DNA of 18,831 nt from Bacteroidales bacterium (GCA_016783865.1 JADHVS010000074.1:1-18831); one strand, 5' to 3'. Counted from the stretch's first letter, positions 1 to 6,548 are shown. Numbers and translations: made by a program. The notes: a model not told the origin generated them from the sequence alone.

Positions 1-442
1 TCACATCTTCAGTTGAATAATGTGTAATTATATTATCAAATATTTTACCTGCTTCTCTGAAAAATTCAAAATACCCTTTCTGTTCCAGTTCATGTAATTT
101 CTTAATGACATCGATAATCACCTCACGGGCAACAGGACCAAGATCTTTAAGCAGATCATGAGCGCTTTCAAAGGTTGTAACCACATCAGTGAACTTGTCA
201 ATATTCTTTATCAGTTTGAAGGTGAGGTGTTTAATGTCATCAACATTGAGTTCGATGCCTTGCTTATCGAGTTCAGCCACAGTGCTGGAAAAAGCATCTT
301 TCCCTATAATGGAAATATCAGCCACCAGATCATCGAGCCGTGCACTTCTTAAGCGCTGTTGTGTGGCACAAACCAATATCTCATCTAATTTGACATTGAT
401 CTCGTCTATTTGTTTTTGAATGTCCTTATCTGCCATGGTCAT
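1..442 (-). CDS. DUF1641 family protein, C-terminus cut off by window edge
   Basis: A minus-strand reading frame runs from ATG at 442 (start MTMADKDIQ) to the window edge without a stop, giving 147 codons. A second in-frame ATG at 436 (MADKDI) is equally possible. The protein is soluble and mostly helical, with no signal peptide or membrane segment. Its pattern fits DUF1641: a short charged N-terminal helix, an LDDLVADISIIGKDAFSSTV stretch, a central block around HLTFKLIKNIDKFTDVVTTF, then SAHDLLKDLGPVAREVIIDV. The molecular function of this family is not established. As known of the family, its genes often sit beside sulfide:quinone oxidoreductase-type genes, and here it starts 16 bases after the SQR stop codon, so the two are probably co-transcribed. 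The family call is from memory of the pattern; the gene partnership is directly visible. Confidence 0.72.
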   Translation of the reverse strand, partial: MTMADKDIQKQIDEINVKLDEILVCATQQRLRSARLDDLVADISIIGKDAFSSTVAELDKQGIELNVDDIKHLTFKLIKNIDKFTDVVTTFESAHDLLKDLGPVAREVIIDVIKKLHELEQKGYFEFFREAGKIFDNIITHYSTEDV

Positions 443-458
443 TTTGGATTAAAAAGTT

Positions 459-1688
459 TTACATTTTTTTGCCTGCCATCGACATTTCAGACTCTATGGG
501 TAATTCTTTCCCTTTTAAAAGTATATGCCAGTAAATCCATCTGAAAAGAACTTTTCCATAATGGTTCATTTTTGTGTTGCGGAGCAGACCGAATGGACCA
601 ATGCCTGGTAAAGGGAATGTACCGGGAAGAGGTTCGGTATCATAATTGAAATCAATGATTGAGCCTTTCCCGAAACCGGTTTCAATGTAGCAGTTTGAAT
701 GGCCGTCAAATTTTGCCATCATGGGCCTGTTCTCAATCGCGCTCAGGAAATTTTCAAATAAAATATCCGCGGCAAAATGAACAACGGAACCAGCTTTTGA
801 AGTTGGAATGTTTGAAGCATCTCCGAGGACAAAAATGTTTTCATATTTTTCTGACCGCAGGGTGAATTTATCTGTTGGGATAAATCCAAGATCATCTCCC
901 ATGCCGCTTTTTTTAATCAGCTCACTTCCCATATTGACCGGTACAATGGTTAATACATCAAACGGGACTTCCTGTTCATCATATGATTTCAGGACCTGTT
1001 TGTCATTATCAATGCTTTCAATATAGAACTCAGGGATTACCTTGATGTTTTTATCATTTAATAATTCACCCAGCATTTGAGATGTCCTGGGTTTGGTAAA
1101 TGCACCAGCTAATGGTGTAACAAAAGATATGTCTACCTTATCGCGGATCCCAATTTCCGTAAAATAATGATCTGCCAGGAATACAAATTCTAGCGGAGCA
1201 ACCGGACATTTGAAAGGCAGTTCGCAGATGGCCATAACCATTTTGCCTCCTTCCCAGTTGCGGAAAAATTCACGCAGGGCGACAGCCCCGTCAATGGAAT
1301 AGAAGTCGAAAATGTTTTTGCGCCAGAGTTTACCCACAAGACCAGGTGTTTCATCAGGAACAATTCTGGTCCCGGTGGCAATGATCATCCAGTCGTAATT
1401 TAATACGGTACCTCCTTCCAGAATAACTTTATTTTTGTCCGGATCTATTTTTTCTATCTTCCGGAAGATGAGATTTACCCCGGGTGGAATAAAATCAGCC
1501 TTTGGTTTAATAACATCCTGCTTGTTGTAAGTGCCGAAAGGAATAAACAGGAATCCCGGCTGATAGTAATGATTCTTATCAGCGTCCACAATGGTGATTT
1601 CCCATTCAGATTGATCGAGGACCTTGCTGAGTTTGTTAGCCATGATGGTACCGCCAGTACCTGCTCCAAGAATTAATAACTTTTTCAT
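459..1688 (-). CDS. sqr: Sulfide:quinone oxidoreductase-like FAD flavoprotein
   Basis: Predicted to oxidise sulfide to sulfane sulfur and pass electrons to membrane quinone, at the inner face of the cytoplasmic membrane. Start chosen at MKKLLILGAGTGG (1688), 409 aa, because the FAD-binding Rossmann motif (GAGTGG, residues 8-13) must lie at the N-terminus; the reading frame extends upstream to 1739 but that part (MRSQDTNLTF) has no family counterpart. Other motifs are ATGTR (~105-109), KCPVAPLEF (160-168) and the second FAD contact VLGDAS (287-292). Cysteines are at 155, 161 and 333; Cys161 and Cys333 fit the spacing of the redox-active pair of SQR enzymes. The C-terminal region (about 365-395: GIGPFGLL, then FRWIYWHILL) looks like the amphipathic membrane-anchoring part. 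It is divergent from a Crp/Fnr gene and followed by a DUF1641 gene. A related flavoprotein such as NDH-2 is less likely because of the cysteines. The exact SQR type is unresolved. Confidence 0.85.
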   Translation of the reverse strand: MKKLLILGAGTGGTIMANKLSKVLDQSEWEITIVDADKNHYYQPGFLFIPFGTYNKQDVIKPKADFIPPGVNLIFRKIEKIDPDKNKVILEGGTVLNYDWMIIATGTRIVPDETPGLVGKLWRKNIFDFYSIDGAVALREFFRNWEGGKMVMAICELPFKCPVAPLEFVFLADHYFTEIGIRDKVDISFVTPLAGAFTKPRTSQMLGELLNDKNIKVIPEFYIESIDNDKQVLKSYDEQEVPFDVLTIVPVNMGSELIKKSGMGDDLGFIPTDKFTLRSEKYENIFVLGDASNIPTSKAGSVVHFAADILFENFLSAIENRPMMAKFDGHSNCYIETGFGKGSIIDFNYDTEPLPGTFPLPGIGPFGLLRNTKMNHYGKVLFRWIYWHILLKGKELPIESEMSMAGKKM

Positions 1689-1742
1689 TATTAGACTATT
1701 GTAATATTTAAATGTTAAATTTGTATCCTGCGAGCGCATTTA

Positions 1743-1768
1743 CCCCGAGTACTCCCCGAGCACTCGGG
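1743..1768. repeat. GC-rich tandem 11-mer with hairpin potential in sqr leader
   Basis: CCCCGAGTACT (1743-1753) is followed directly by CCCCGAGCACT (1754-1764), a tandem pair with one mismatch. CCCGAGT (1744-1750) can also pair with ACTCGGG (1762-1768). The block stands out from very AT-rich surroundings and would lie in the 5' leader of sqr if transcription starts near 1797. Its role is unknown. Confidence 0.6.
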
Positions 1769-1800
1769 ACGAGGAGCTTCAATGTTCTTCATTGCGAATG

Positions 1801-1808
1801 CAAAAGTA
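1801..1808 (-). promoter_or_regulatory. Candidate -7 promoter element for sqr-DUF1641
   Basis: On the minus strand this reads TACTTTTG, an exact match to the Bacteroidota -7 consensus TAnnTTTG. It would give a leader of about 105 bases before the sqr start at 1688. No TTG -33 element is seen at the expected distance, which would fit an activator-dependent promoter. The motif is short and chance occurrence is possible in AT-rich DNA. Confidence 0.4.
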
Positions 1809-1828
1809 TGTATTTAATAATCTAGAGA

Positions 1829-1840
1829 TGTATATATACA
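1829..1840. repeat. 12-bp AT palindrome
   Basis: TGTATATATACA is its own reverse complement and lies one base left of the larger palindrome at 1842-1857. It may be part of the same operator region or simply a product of AT-rich sequence. Confidence 0.4.
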
Positions 1841-1841
1841 C

Positions 1842-1857
1842 TATGATATATATCATA
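1842..1857. promoter_or_regulatory. FNR/CRP-like operator palindrome between sqr and the regulator
   Basis: TATGATATATATCATA is a perfect 16-bp palindrome. Its core TGAT-N4-ATCA is the inner part of the classical FNR box TTGAT-N4-ATCAA; only the outermost base of each half-site differs. It sits midway between the divergent sqr and Crp/Fnr genes, with candidate -7 elements on both sides (1801-1808 minus, 1872-1879 plus). Binding by the adjacent regulator is inferred; the recognition helix of that protein keeps the E-x3-R pattern used by FNR to read such half-sites. Confidence 0.6.
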
Positions 1858-1871
1858 AATGTTTTAAATCA

Positions 1872-1879
1872 TATATTTG
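1872..1879 (+). promoter_or_regulatory. Candidate -7 promoter element for the Crp/Fnr gene
   Basis: TATATTTG matches the Bacteroidota TAnnTTTG consensus and ends 24 bases before the GTG start at 1904. The palindrome centre (1849.5) lies 26 bases upstream of the element centre and would overlap the -33 region, a position compatible with autorepression or with activation by contact. Confidence 0.4.
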
Positions 1880-1903
1880 TATTACATTCCAAAACTGCTG
1901 TAA

Positions 1904-2599
1904 GTGAGTCAATTGGTTAGTACATCTGATTGTGAGGCATGTCCTTATCGCTCAATGATATTTGAGAACCTGAAAACAGATCAGTTAAAGAGGGTTAATA
2001 AATACAGAAAAGAAAAAATATATGAGAAGGGAGAAATTGTATGCAACCAGGGAGATGTAATAGATTCGTTTTTATACCTGAAAACGGGTTTGGTAAAGAT
2101 CTACCGGGAATATGATGACAGTAAACCCCAGATAATAAGTATAGCCAAACCCCAGGATTTTATTGGACTACTTGGTATTTTCTCACGCGACACTTATCCT
2201 TTTTCAATTTCCTGCATTGATGAATCCGTTATTTGCTTTGTTGATCTAAAAGTGATTAAAGAACTTATTAAGGGGGATGGTAATTTCAGCCTGGTTTTCC
2301 TTGAAAAAATGAGCCAGATATCTGAAAGTATCTGGCGGTCGCGTCTCGATTTAAGCAGGAAAAATCTAAGGGGAAGGATTGCCTATATTTTAATCGATTT
2401 TTCTAAGAAGATTTATAAAAATTCCGAATTTGACCTGCCCATTTCAAGAAAAGAGCTGGCAGAATTGATCGACATGACCACAGAAAATGTTATTCGTATC
2501 TTATCTGAGTTCAGGAAAGATGGCATCATACAGATAACAGGCAAAACCATTACCATCAAAAAATTTGAATTGCTTGAGCAGATCAGCCTTCATGGATAA
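1904..2599 (+). CDS. Crp/Fnr family transcription regulator
   Basis: A 231-aa cytoplasmic DNA-binding regulator. The start is GTG at 1904, directly after an in-frame TAA (1901-1903); TTG at 1913 is possible, while ATG at 1955 would remove the N-terminal cysteine pair. Residues ~20-120 form the cyclic-nucleotide-binding-type beta barrel (KGEIVCNQGD, then YLKTGLVKIY), ~125-150 the dimer helix, and ~155-222 the winged helix with ISRKELAELIDMTTENVIRI. The recognition helix keeps Glu194 and Arg198, as in FNR. Cysteines are C10, C13, C47, C104 and C111. C10-x2-C13 and C111 align by position with C20, C23 and C122 of E. coli FNR, but the third cluster ligand (FNR C29) falls on Ile19. Whether it holds an iron-sulfur cluster is therefore uncertain. 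Its position opposite sqr suggests control of sulfide oxidation and of itself. Confidence 0.9.
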   Translation: MSQLVSTSDCEACPYRSMIFENLKTDQLKRVNKYRKEKIYEKGEIVCNQGDVIDSFLYLKTGLVKIYREYDDSKPQIISIAKPQDFIGLLGIFSRDTYPFSISCIDESVICFVDLKVIKELIKGDGNFSLVFLEKMSQISESIWRSRLDLSRKNLRGRIAYILIDFSKKIYKNSEFDLPISRKELAELIDMTTENVIRILSEFRKDGIIQITGKTITIKKFELLEQISLHG

Positions 2600-2600
2600 T

Positions 2601-2619
2601 CGGTGATCACTGATCACCG
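2601..2619. repeat. Inverted repeat between convergent genes
   Basis: CGGTGATCA (2601-2609) and TGATCACCG (2611-2619) are perfect reverse complements; a realistic RNA hairpin has an 8-bp stem and a 3-base loop. It fills the short gap between the Crp/Fnr stop (2599) and the PLP enzyme stop (2629). No T tract follows immediately on either strand, so a standard terminator role is not clear. Its right half belongs to a dispersed repeat also found at 12923-12946. Confidence 0.65.
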
Positions 2620-2627
2620 TTCACTGA
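2604..2627. repeat. 24-bp dispersed repeat, copy 1
   Basis: Matches 12923-12946 at 23 of 24 positions, the single difference being T2611 against A12930. The uninterrupted shared part is GATCACCGTTCACTGA (2612-2627). Both copies are in the same orientation and end just before the stop codon of a minus-strand gene (here 1 base before the PLP enzyme stop at 2629). Confidence 0.7.
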
Positions 2628-2628
2628 A

Positions 2629-3810
2629 TCACACTTTTTTCAATGCTTCTTCAAGATCAGACAGAAGATCATTTATGTATTCGATGCCTACTGAGAGTCT
2701 GACGAGATCGGGGGTGATACCGGCCATTAATTTTTCTTTTTCGGGAACAATGGCATGGGTCATAGAGGCGGGATGCTGGATAAGACTTTCAACGCCACCC
2801 AGTGAAACAGCCAGTTTAGCAAGCTGGACGTTATTCATGAGTTTTTTGCCGCCTTCAAATCCATCTTTAATGCCAAAGCTGATCATTGAACCAAATCCTT
2901 TCATCTGTTGTCTGGCCAGTTCATATTGTGGATGGGAAGGAAGTCCCGGGTATTTTATCCAGTTTACTTTAGGGTGTTTTTCCAGGTAATCAGCAATTAT
3001 TCTTGCATTTTGATCGGCTCTTTCAACCCTGATCGACAGGGTTTTAACTCCACGCAATACCATATATGCCTGGTGCGGGTCCATGTTACAGCCCATGTTC
3101 ACCATTAGGGGGCGGATCTTCTTATAGAGTTCCTCGGTTTTTGTGACTATAACACCTCCCACCACATCGGCATGGCCATTAATAAATTTGGTGATCGAAT
3201 GAAATACAACATCGGCTCCCAGGTCCAACGGATTTTGCAGAAAAGGACTGCAGAAAGTGTTATCGACGACCAGTGTAAGGTTGTGTTCTTCAGCAATGGA
3301 CGCACAGGCCTTCAGGTCGGATATTTGCATGGTAGGATTGGCCGGTGTTTCAATATATAATACCTTGGTGTTGGGTTGAATGGCCCGCAATATATTCTGT
3401 GTATCGGACGTATCGATATATGAGTACTCAACACCGAACCGTGAAAAATGATTTTCAATTACCGCACGGGCCGGTCCGTAAATAGCATCGGTGCTGACAA
3501 TGTGCTGGCCCTTTCCCAGAAGCGCCATATAGATAGTTGTGGCAGCACCCATTCCCGAGCTGGTGGCAATTCCTCCATAACCGTTTTCGAGGGATGCAAT
3601 ATTATCTTCAAAAGCCTTTATAGTAGGATTTGCGATACGGGAATAGATATAGCCACTATCTTCTCTGGCGAAGCAGGCTGCACCGTGATCTGCATCGATA
3701 AATTCAAAAGTTGAGGTTTGATAAATGGGAACGGCCACACTGCCATAAGCATCTTTAAAATGTCCGGCATGAACCTGTTTGGTTTCGAATCCCAGTTGCT
3801 TCTTTTTCAT
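2629..3810 (-). CDS. Cys/Met-metabolism PLP enzyme (cystathionine/methionine gamma-lyase type)
   Basis: A 393-aa fold-type I PLP enzyme of the trans-sulfuration family, expected to act on sulfur amino acids (cystathionine, cysteine or methionine gamma-elimination, or gamma-replacement). Visible are YIYSRIANPT (54-63; Tyr54 and Arg58 bind cofactor phosphate of the neighbouring subunit), SSGMGA (84-89), DNTF (183-186, Asp183 on the pyridine nitrogen), SITKFINGH (205-213, Lys208 the PLP lysine) and SLGGVESLIQHPASMTH (336-352). It is full length. The residues typical of true methionine gamma-lyase are absent: P. putida Cys116 aligns with Pro113, and Lys240/Asp241 with Met236/Val237, so methionine gamma-lyase is not secure. 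Its start overlaps the stop of the upstream ABC ATPase gene by ATGA, which implies translational coupling. The exact reaction cannot be settled by reading. Confidence 0.85.
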   Translation of the reverse strand: MKKKQLGFETKQVHAGHFKDAYGSVAVPIYQTSTFEFIDADHGAACFAREDSGYIYSRIANPTIKAFEDNIASLENGYGGIATSSGMGAATTIYMALLGKGQHIVSTDAIYGPARAVIENHFSRFGVEYSYIDTSDTQNILRAIQPNTKVLYIETPANPTMQISDLKACASIAEEHNLTLVVDNTFCSPFLQNPLDLGADVVFHSITKFINGHADVVGGVIVTKTEELYKKIRPLMVNMGCNMDPHQAYMVLRGVKTLSIRVERADQNARIIADYLEKHPKVNWIKYPGLPSHPQYELARQQMKGFGSMISFGIKDGFEGGKKLMNNVQLAKLAVSLGGVESLIQHPASMTHAIVPEKEKLMAGITPDLVRLSVGIEYINDLLSDLEEALKKV

Positions 3811-4568
3811 GTTGTGTTCTTGTGATCTTTTAATTGTTTTGCCAGGGAATTGGCAAATACAAATTCGTTCAGATATTCATTATCTGCCGTAAGGATATCA
3901 TGTTTAGTCCCTTCCCAGCACTTAATCCCTGAGTAAATAAACACAACTTTATCACCAATTTCCATGACAGAATTCATATCATGTGTATTAACAATAGTGG
4001 TGATGTTATATTCTTCTGTAATTTCTTTGATCAGGTCGTCGATCAATATTGCTGTCTGAGGATCCAGTCCTGAATTGGGCTCATCGCAGAAAAGGTACTT
4101 AGGATTCATTGCAATGGCTCTTGCAATACCTACTCTTTTGCGCATACCTCCGCTGAGTTCTGAAGGGAACAGTGCATTGGAGTTTTCCATATTAACCCTT
4201 TTAAGGCAGAAATTTACCTGGTTTACTTTTTCTTCCTGGCTCTGATTAGTAAACATATTTAACGGGTACATTACATTTTCTTCTACCGTGTATGAATCGA
4301 ACAAGGCGGCTCCCTGAAACAGCATTCCCATTTCTTTCCTGACCTCTTTTCGCTGCTTGAAATTCATTTTGGTAAAGGACCGGTCATCGTAAAGGATATC
4401 TCCCTCGTCGATTTCATGAAGGCCTACAATGGATTTAAGCAGGACCGTTTTTCCTGATCCACTTTTCCCGATAACCAGGTTTGTTTTGCCTTTATCGAAA
4501 GACACCGAGATGTCATCCAGCACCCTGGTCCCGGAAAATGATTTGGAAATGTTCTTTACTTCTATCAT
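3807..4568 (-). CDS. mlaF: ABC transporter ATPase, MlaF/MCE-associated type
   Basis: A 253-aa cytoplasmic ATPase that would power a phospholipid transporter of the Mla/MCE class with the permease upstream. Motifs in order: Walker A GKSGSGKT (34-41), Q-loop LFQGAALFDSYTVEENV (83-99), signature LSGGMRKRVGIARA (138-151), Walker B LFCDEPNSGLDP (159-170) and H-loop histidine His196 (NTHDMNSV). The sequence GAALFDSxTVxENV and signature LSGGMxKRVxxARA are characteristic of MlaF/Ttg2A-type ATPases. All catalytic residues are present. The ATG at 4568 overlaps the permease stop (ATGA), and its own TGA overlaps the PLP enzyme start. The usual third partner, an MCE-domain substrate-binding protein (MlaD), is not next to it. 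Confidence 0.9.
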   Translation of the reverse strand: MIEVKNISKSFSGTRVLDDISVSFDKGKTNLVIGKSGSGKTVLLKSIVGLHEIDEGDILYDDRSFTKMNFKQRKEVRKEMGMLFQGAALFDSYTVEENVMYPLNMFTNQSQEEKVNQVNFCLKRVNMENSNALFPSELSGGMRKRVGIARAIAMNPKYLFCDEPNSGLDPQTAILIDDLIKEITEEYNITTIVNTHDMNSVMEIGDKVVFIYSGIKCWEGTKHDILTADNEYLNEFVFANSLAKQLKDHKNTT

Positions 4569-5311
4569 CGAAGGATCAATCTTGTTAAAATGAGATTAAA
4601 CATGAGTATTATGATACTACTGAATACCACGGCCCGGGTAGATGATCTCCCCACTTCGAGTGAACTGCCCTCGGCATAATATCCATGATATGAGGAAACG
4701 GAAGTGATAATAAATGCAAAAACAACCATTTTTTTAAGTGCGTAGGTAAAATAGTTGGGATAGAATCCATATTGTAATCCGTAAATGAACTCCTGCGGAT
4801 TCGTGCTGTCGGTTAGCAGGGCAGCCATAAATCCACCAAGCATCCCGACCACCTGGCTTAAAACAGTAAGAAATGGGAAAAAAAACATTGCAGCGATGAT
4901 TTTTGGGAGAATCAGGTAGCTTGCTGAGTTTATTCCCATGATTTCCAGGGCATCTATTTGTTCTGTTATCCGCATTGTTCCGAGTTCAGAGGATATACTG
5001 GAACCCACCTTCCCGGCCAGTATAAGTGCCACCATGGTACAGCTGAATTCAAGAAAAAGCATGTCTCGAACACCTACACCAATAAGGTACCTGGGAAGGA
5101 GAGGATTCTCAATATTATAGTCAGTCTGGATGGCAATGACTGCACCAACAAACACTGAAACGATAATTACTATCCATATCGAATTGATACCCAGGGCGTT
5201 AACCTCCTGCATAACTTTCTTGTAGTACATCTCTTTCTTTTCCGGCCTGGCAAATACTTTGCCCATAAGCATGTAATAGCGGCCAAGATGATAGAATATT
5301 CTCATGGTCAT
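4565..5311 (-). CDS. mlaE: MlaE-type ABC transporter permease
   Basis: A 248-aa inner-membrane permease of the MlaE/YrbE family, the transmembrane half of a lipid-transport ABC complex. Roughly five hydrophobic segments are visible, including about 43-62 (SIWIVIIVSVFVGAVIAI), 86-100, 131-167, about 193-208 and 228-245. The family hallmark lies at about 97-120: ILAGKVGSSISSELGTMRIT followed by EQIDALEIMG. Length is normal for the family. The first ATG at 5311 (MTMRIF) is used here; ATG at 5305 (MRIF) is equally likely. It is first in the mlaE-mlaF-PLP lyase unit and divergent from the guanylyltransferase gene with a 142-bp gap. It probably moves phospholipids between inner and outer membrane; the direction is not readable from sequence. 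Confidence 0.9.
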   Translation of the reverse strand: MTMRIFYHLGRYYMLMGKVFARPEKKEMYYKKVMQEVNALGINSIWIVIIVSVFVGAVIAIQTDYNIENPLLPRYLIGVGVRDMLFLEFSCTMVALILAGKVGSSISSELGTMRITEQIDALEIMGINSASYLILPKIIAAMFFFPFLTVLSQVVGMLGGFMAALLTDSTNPQEFIYGLQYGFYPNYFTYALKKMVVFAFIITSVSSYHGYYAEGSSLEVGRSSTRAVVFSSIIILMFNLILTRLILR

Positions 5312-5453
5312 TGTATTTTGAGTAAAATTAGTAATATTTTAATACTTGATGGGATATGGAATGTTCCAAAAAAGGATTATAAAACAGTGAAGTCCCGTCC
5401 ATTTTTCATATATTAATATGATTTTATCGGGAAACCAATAAAAAGTTAATAAT
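5312..5453. other. Divergent intergenic region mlaE / guanylyltransferase
   Basis: This AT-rich gap must hold the promoters for both divergent units. No clear TAnnTTTG element was found on either strand. There is a small inverted repeat, TGGAA-TG-TTCCA (5357-5368), and a weak CATAT/ATATG pair near 5408-5421. Neither can be assigned a function. Confidence 0.4.
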
Positions 5454-6548
5454 ATGAACAAAGATCGTTATTGTATTATCATGGCGGGTGGAGTTGGGAG
5501 CCGGTTCTGGCCCTTAAGCAGAACAGACCATCCCAAGCAGTTTCTGGATATCCTTGGTTTGGGCAAGACACTGCTTCAGCAAACTTTTGAGCGGTTTTTA
5601 AAAGTCTTTGACAAAGAGAATATCCTTGTCGTAACCAATGAAATTTATGGTGATCTGGTTAGGGAGCAGTTACCTGAGCTGGCTGAGGATAATATATTGC
5701 TGGAGCCATTGCGCCGTAACACAGCCCCCTGTATTGCTTATGCAGCATATAAAATTAAGCAAAGAAACGCTGAAGCTTCGATGATTGTAGCACCTTCTGA
5801 CCACCTGATCAATAAAGAGAATAAATTTATTCAGGTAGTACAGCAGGGATTGGATTTTGTCGAGGAGCAGGAGGCATTGCTCACCCTGGGAATTACTCCA
5901 AGTCGTCCGGAGACGGGTTACGGATACATTCAGGTTGATAAAGACTCAAGGCCGAAGAGTAAGTTGAAGAACCTGCACAAAGTGAAGACTTTTACTGAAA
6001 AGCCAGATATTGAAATGGCAACGGTTTTTATTGAGAGTGGTGAGTTTTATTGGAATGCCGGAATCTTTTTCTGGTCATTGCCTTCCATACTGAATGCCTT
6101 TGAGCAGCATCTGCCGGATATCAACATTGTTTTCTCCGATGGCCAGGATCATTATAATACAGAGGGTGAGAAAGCTTTTATTGAAGGCGCTTATTCTGAA
6201 TGCAAAAACATTTCTATTGATTACGGTATTATGGAGAAGGCAGAAAACGTGCATGTGATAACTTCTGAATTTGGATGGTCTGACCTGGGCACATGGGGCT
6301 CCCTTCATGAGCAGATTAAAAAAGATGAGCATGGAAATTCTATTGTAGGTGATCTGGTAATCAAATACGACCTGAAGGATTGCCTGGTAAATGTTCCCGG
6401 AGATAAGCTTGTGGTATTGCAGGGATTAAAGGATTATATTGTGGTGGAATCAGAAGGTATCCTTCTGGTTTGCAAAATGGAAGATGAACAAAAGATCAAG
6501 AATTTTGTCCGTGATGTACAGATTAAGCTTGGCAATGAGTATATATAA
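5454..6548 (+). CDS. manC: Mannose-1-phosphate guanylyltransferase
   Basis: Makes GDP-mannose from mannose-1-phosphate and GTP for polysaccharide and glycan synthesis in the cytoplasm. The nucleotidyltransferase signature is complete: AGGVGSRFWPLSR (11-23) then HPKQF, the EPLRRNTAPCIAYAA segment (~83-97), APSDHLI, ETGYGYIQ, FTEKP, FYWNAGIFFW (~202-211) and FGWSDLGTWGSL (~277-288). At 364 aa it is the short monofunctional form, lacking the C-terminal phosphomannose isomerase cupin domain of bifunctional ManC/AlgA proteins. ATG at 5454 is the natural start, since the nucleotide-binding loop begins about ten residues later. It stands alone on the plus strand, flanked by opposing transcription units, and ends at a strong hairpin at 6554. 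A transferase for another sugar phosphate is conceivable, but the motif set is that of the mannose enzyme. Confidence 0.92.
   Translation: MNKDRYCIIMAGGVGSRFWPLSRTDHPKQFLDILGLGKTLLQQTFERFLKVFDKENILVVTNEIYGDLVREQLPELAEDNILLEPLRRNTAPCIAYAAYKIKQRNAEASMIVAPSDHLINKENKFIQVVQQGLDFVEEQEALLTLGITPSRPETGYGYIQVDKDSRPKSKLKNLHKVKTFTEKPDIEMATVFIESGEFYWNAGIFFWSLPSILNAFEQHLPDINIVFSDGQDHYNTEGEKAFIEGAYSECKNISIDYGIMEKAENVHVITSEFGWSDLGTWGSLHEQIKKDEHGNSIVGDLVIKYDLKDCLVNVPGDKLVVLQGLKDYIVVESEGILLVCKMEDEQKIKNFVRDVQIKLGNEYI

Noticed and set aside
158..419. Small plus-strand frames at the left end
   Set aside because: They are antisense to the uninterrupted DUF1641 frame, which fits the sqr context.
1689..1739. Upstream extension of the sqr reading frame (start MRSQDTNL)
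   Set aside because: It places 17 unrelated residues before the FAD-binding motif; MKKLLILGAG at 1688 is the family-typical start.
2601..2619. Intrinsic terminator for the Crp/Fnr or PLP lyase gene
   Set aside because: The stem is good but no T run follows directly on either strand; the T6 at 2635 is 15 bases away and within the lyase coding end. Kept only as an inverted/dispersed repeat.
2603..2989. Plus-strand 128-codon frame antisense to the PLP enzyme
   Set aside because: A shadow of the conserved C-terminus of the lyase, with low-complexity Ser/Pro composition and no supporting signals.
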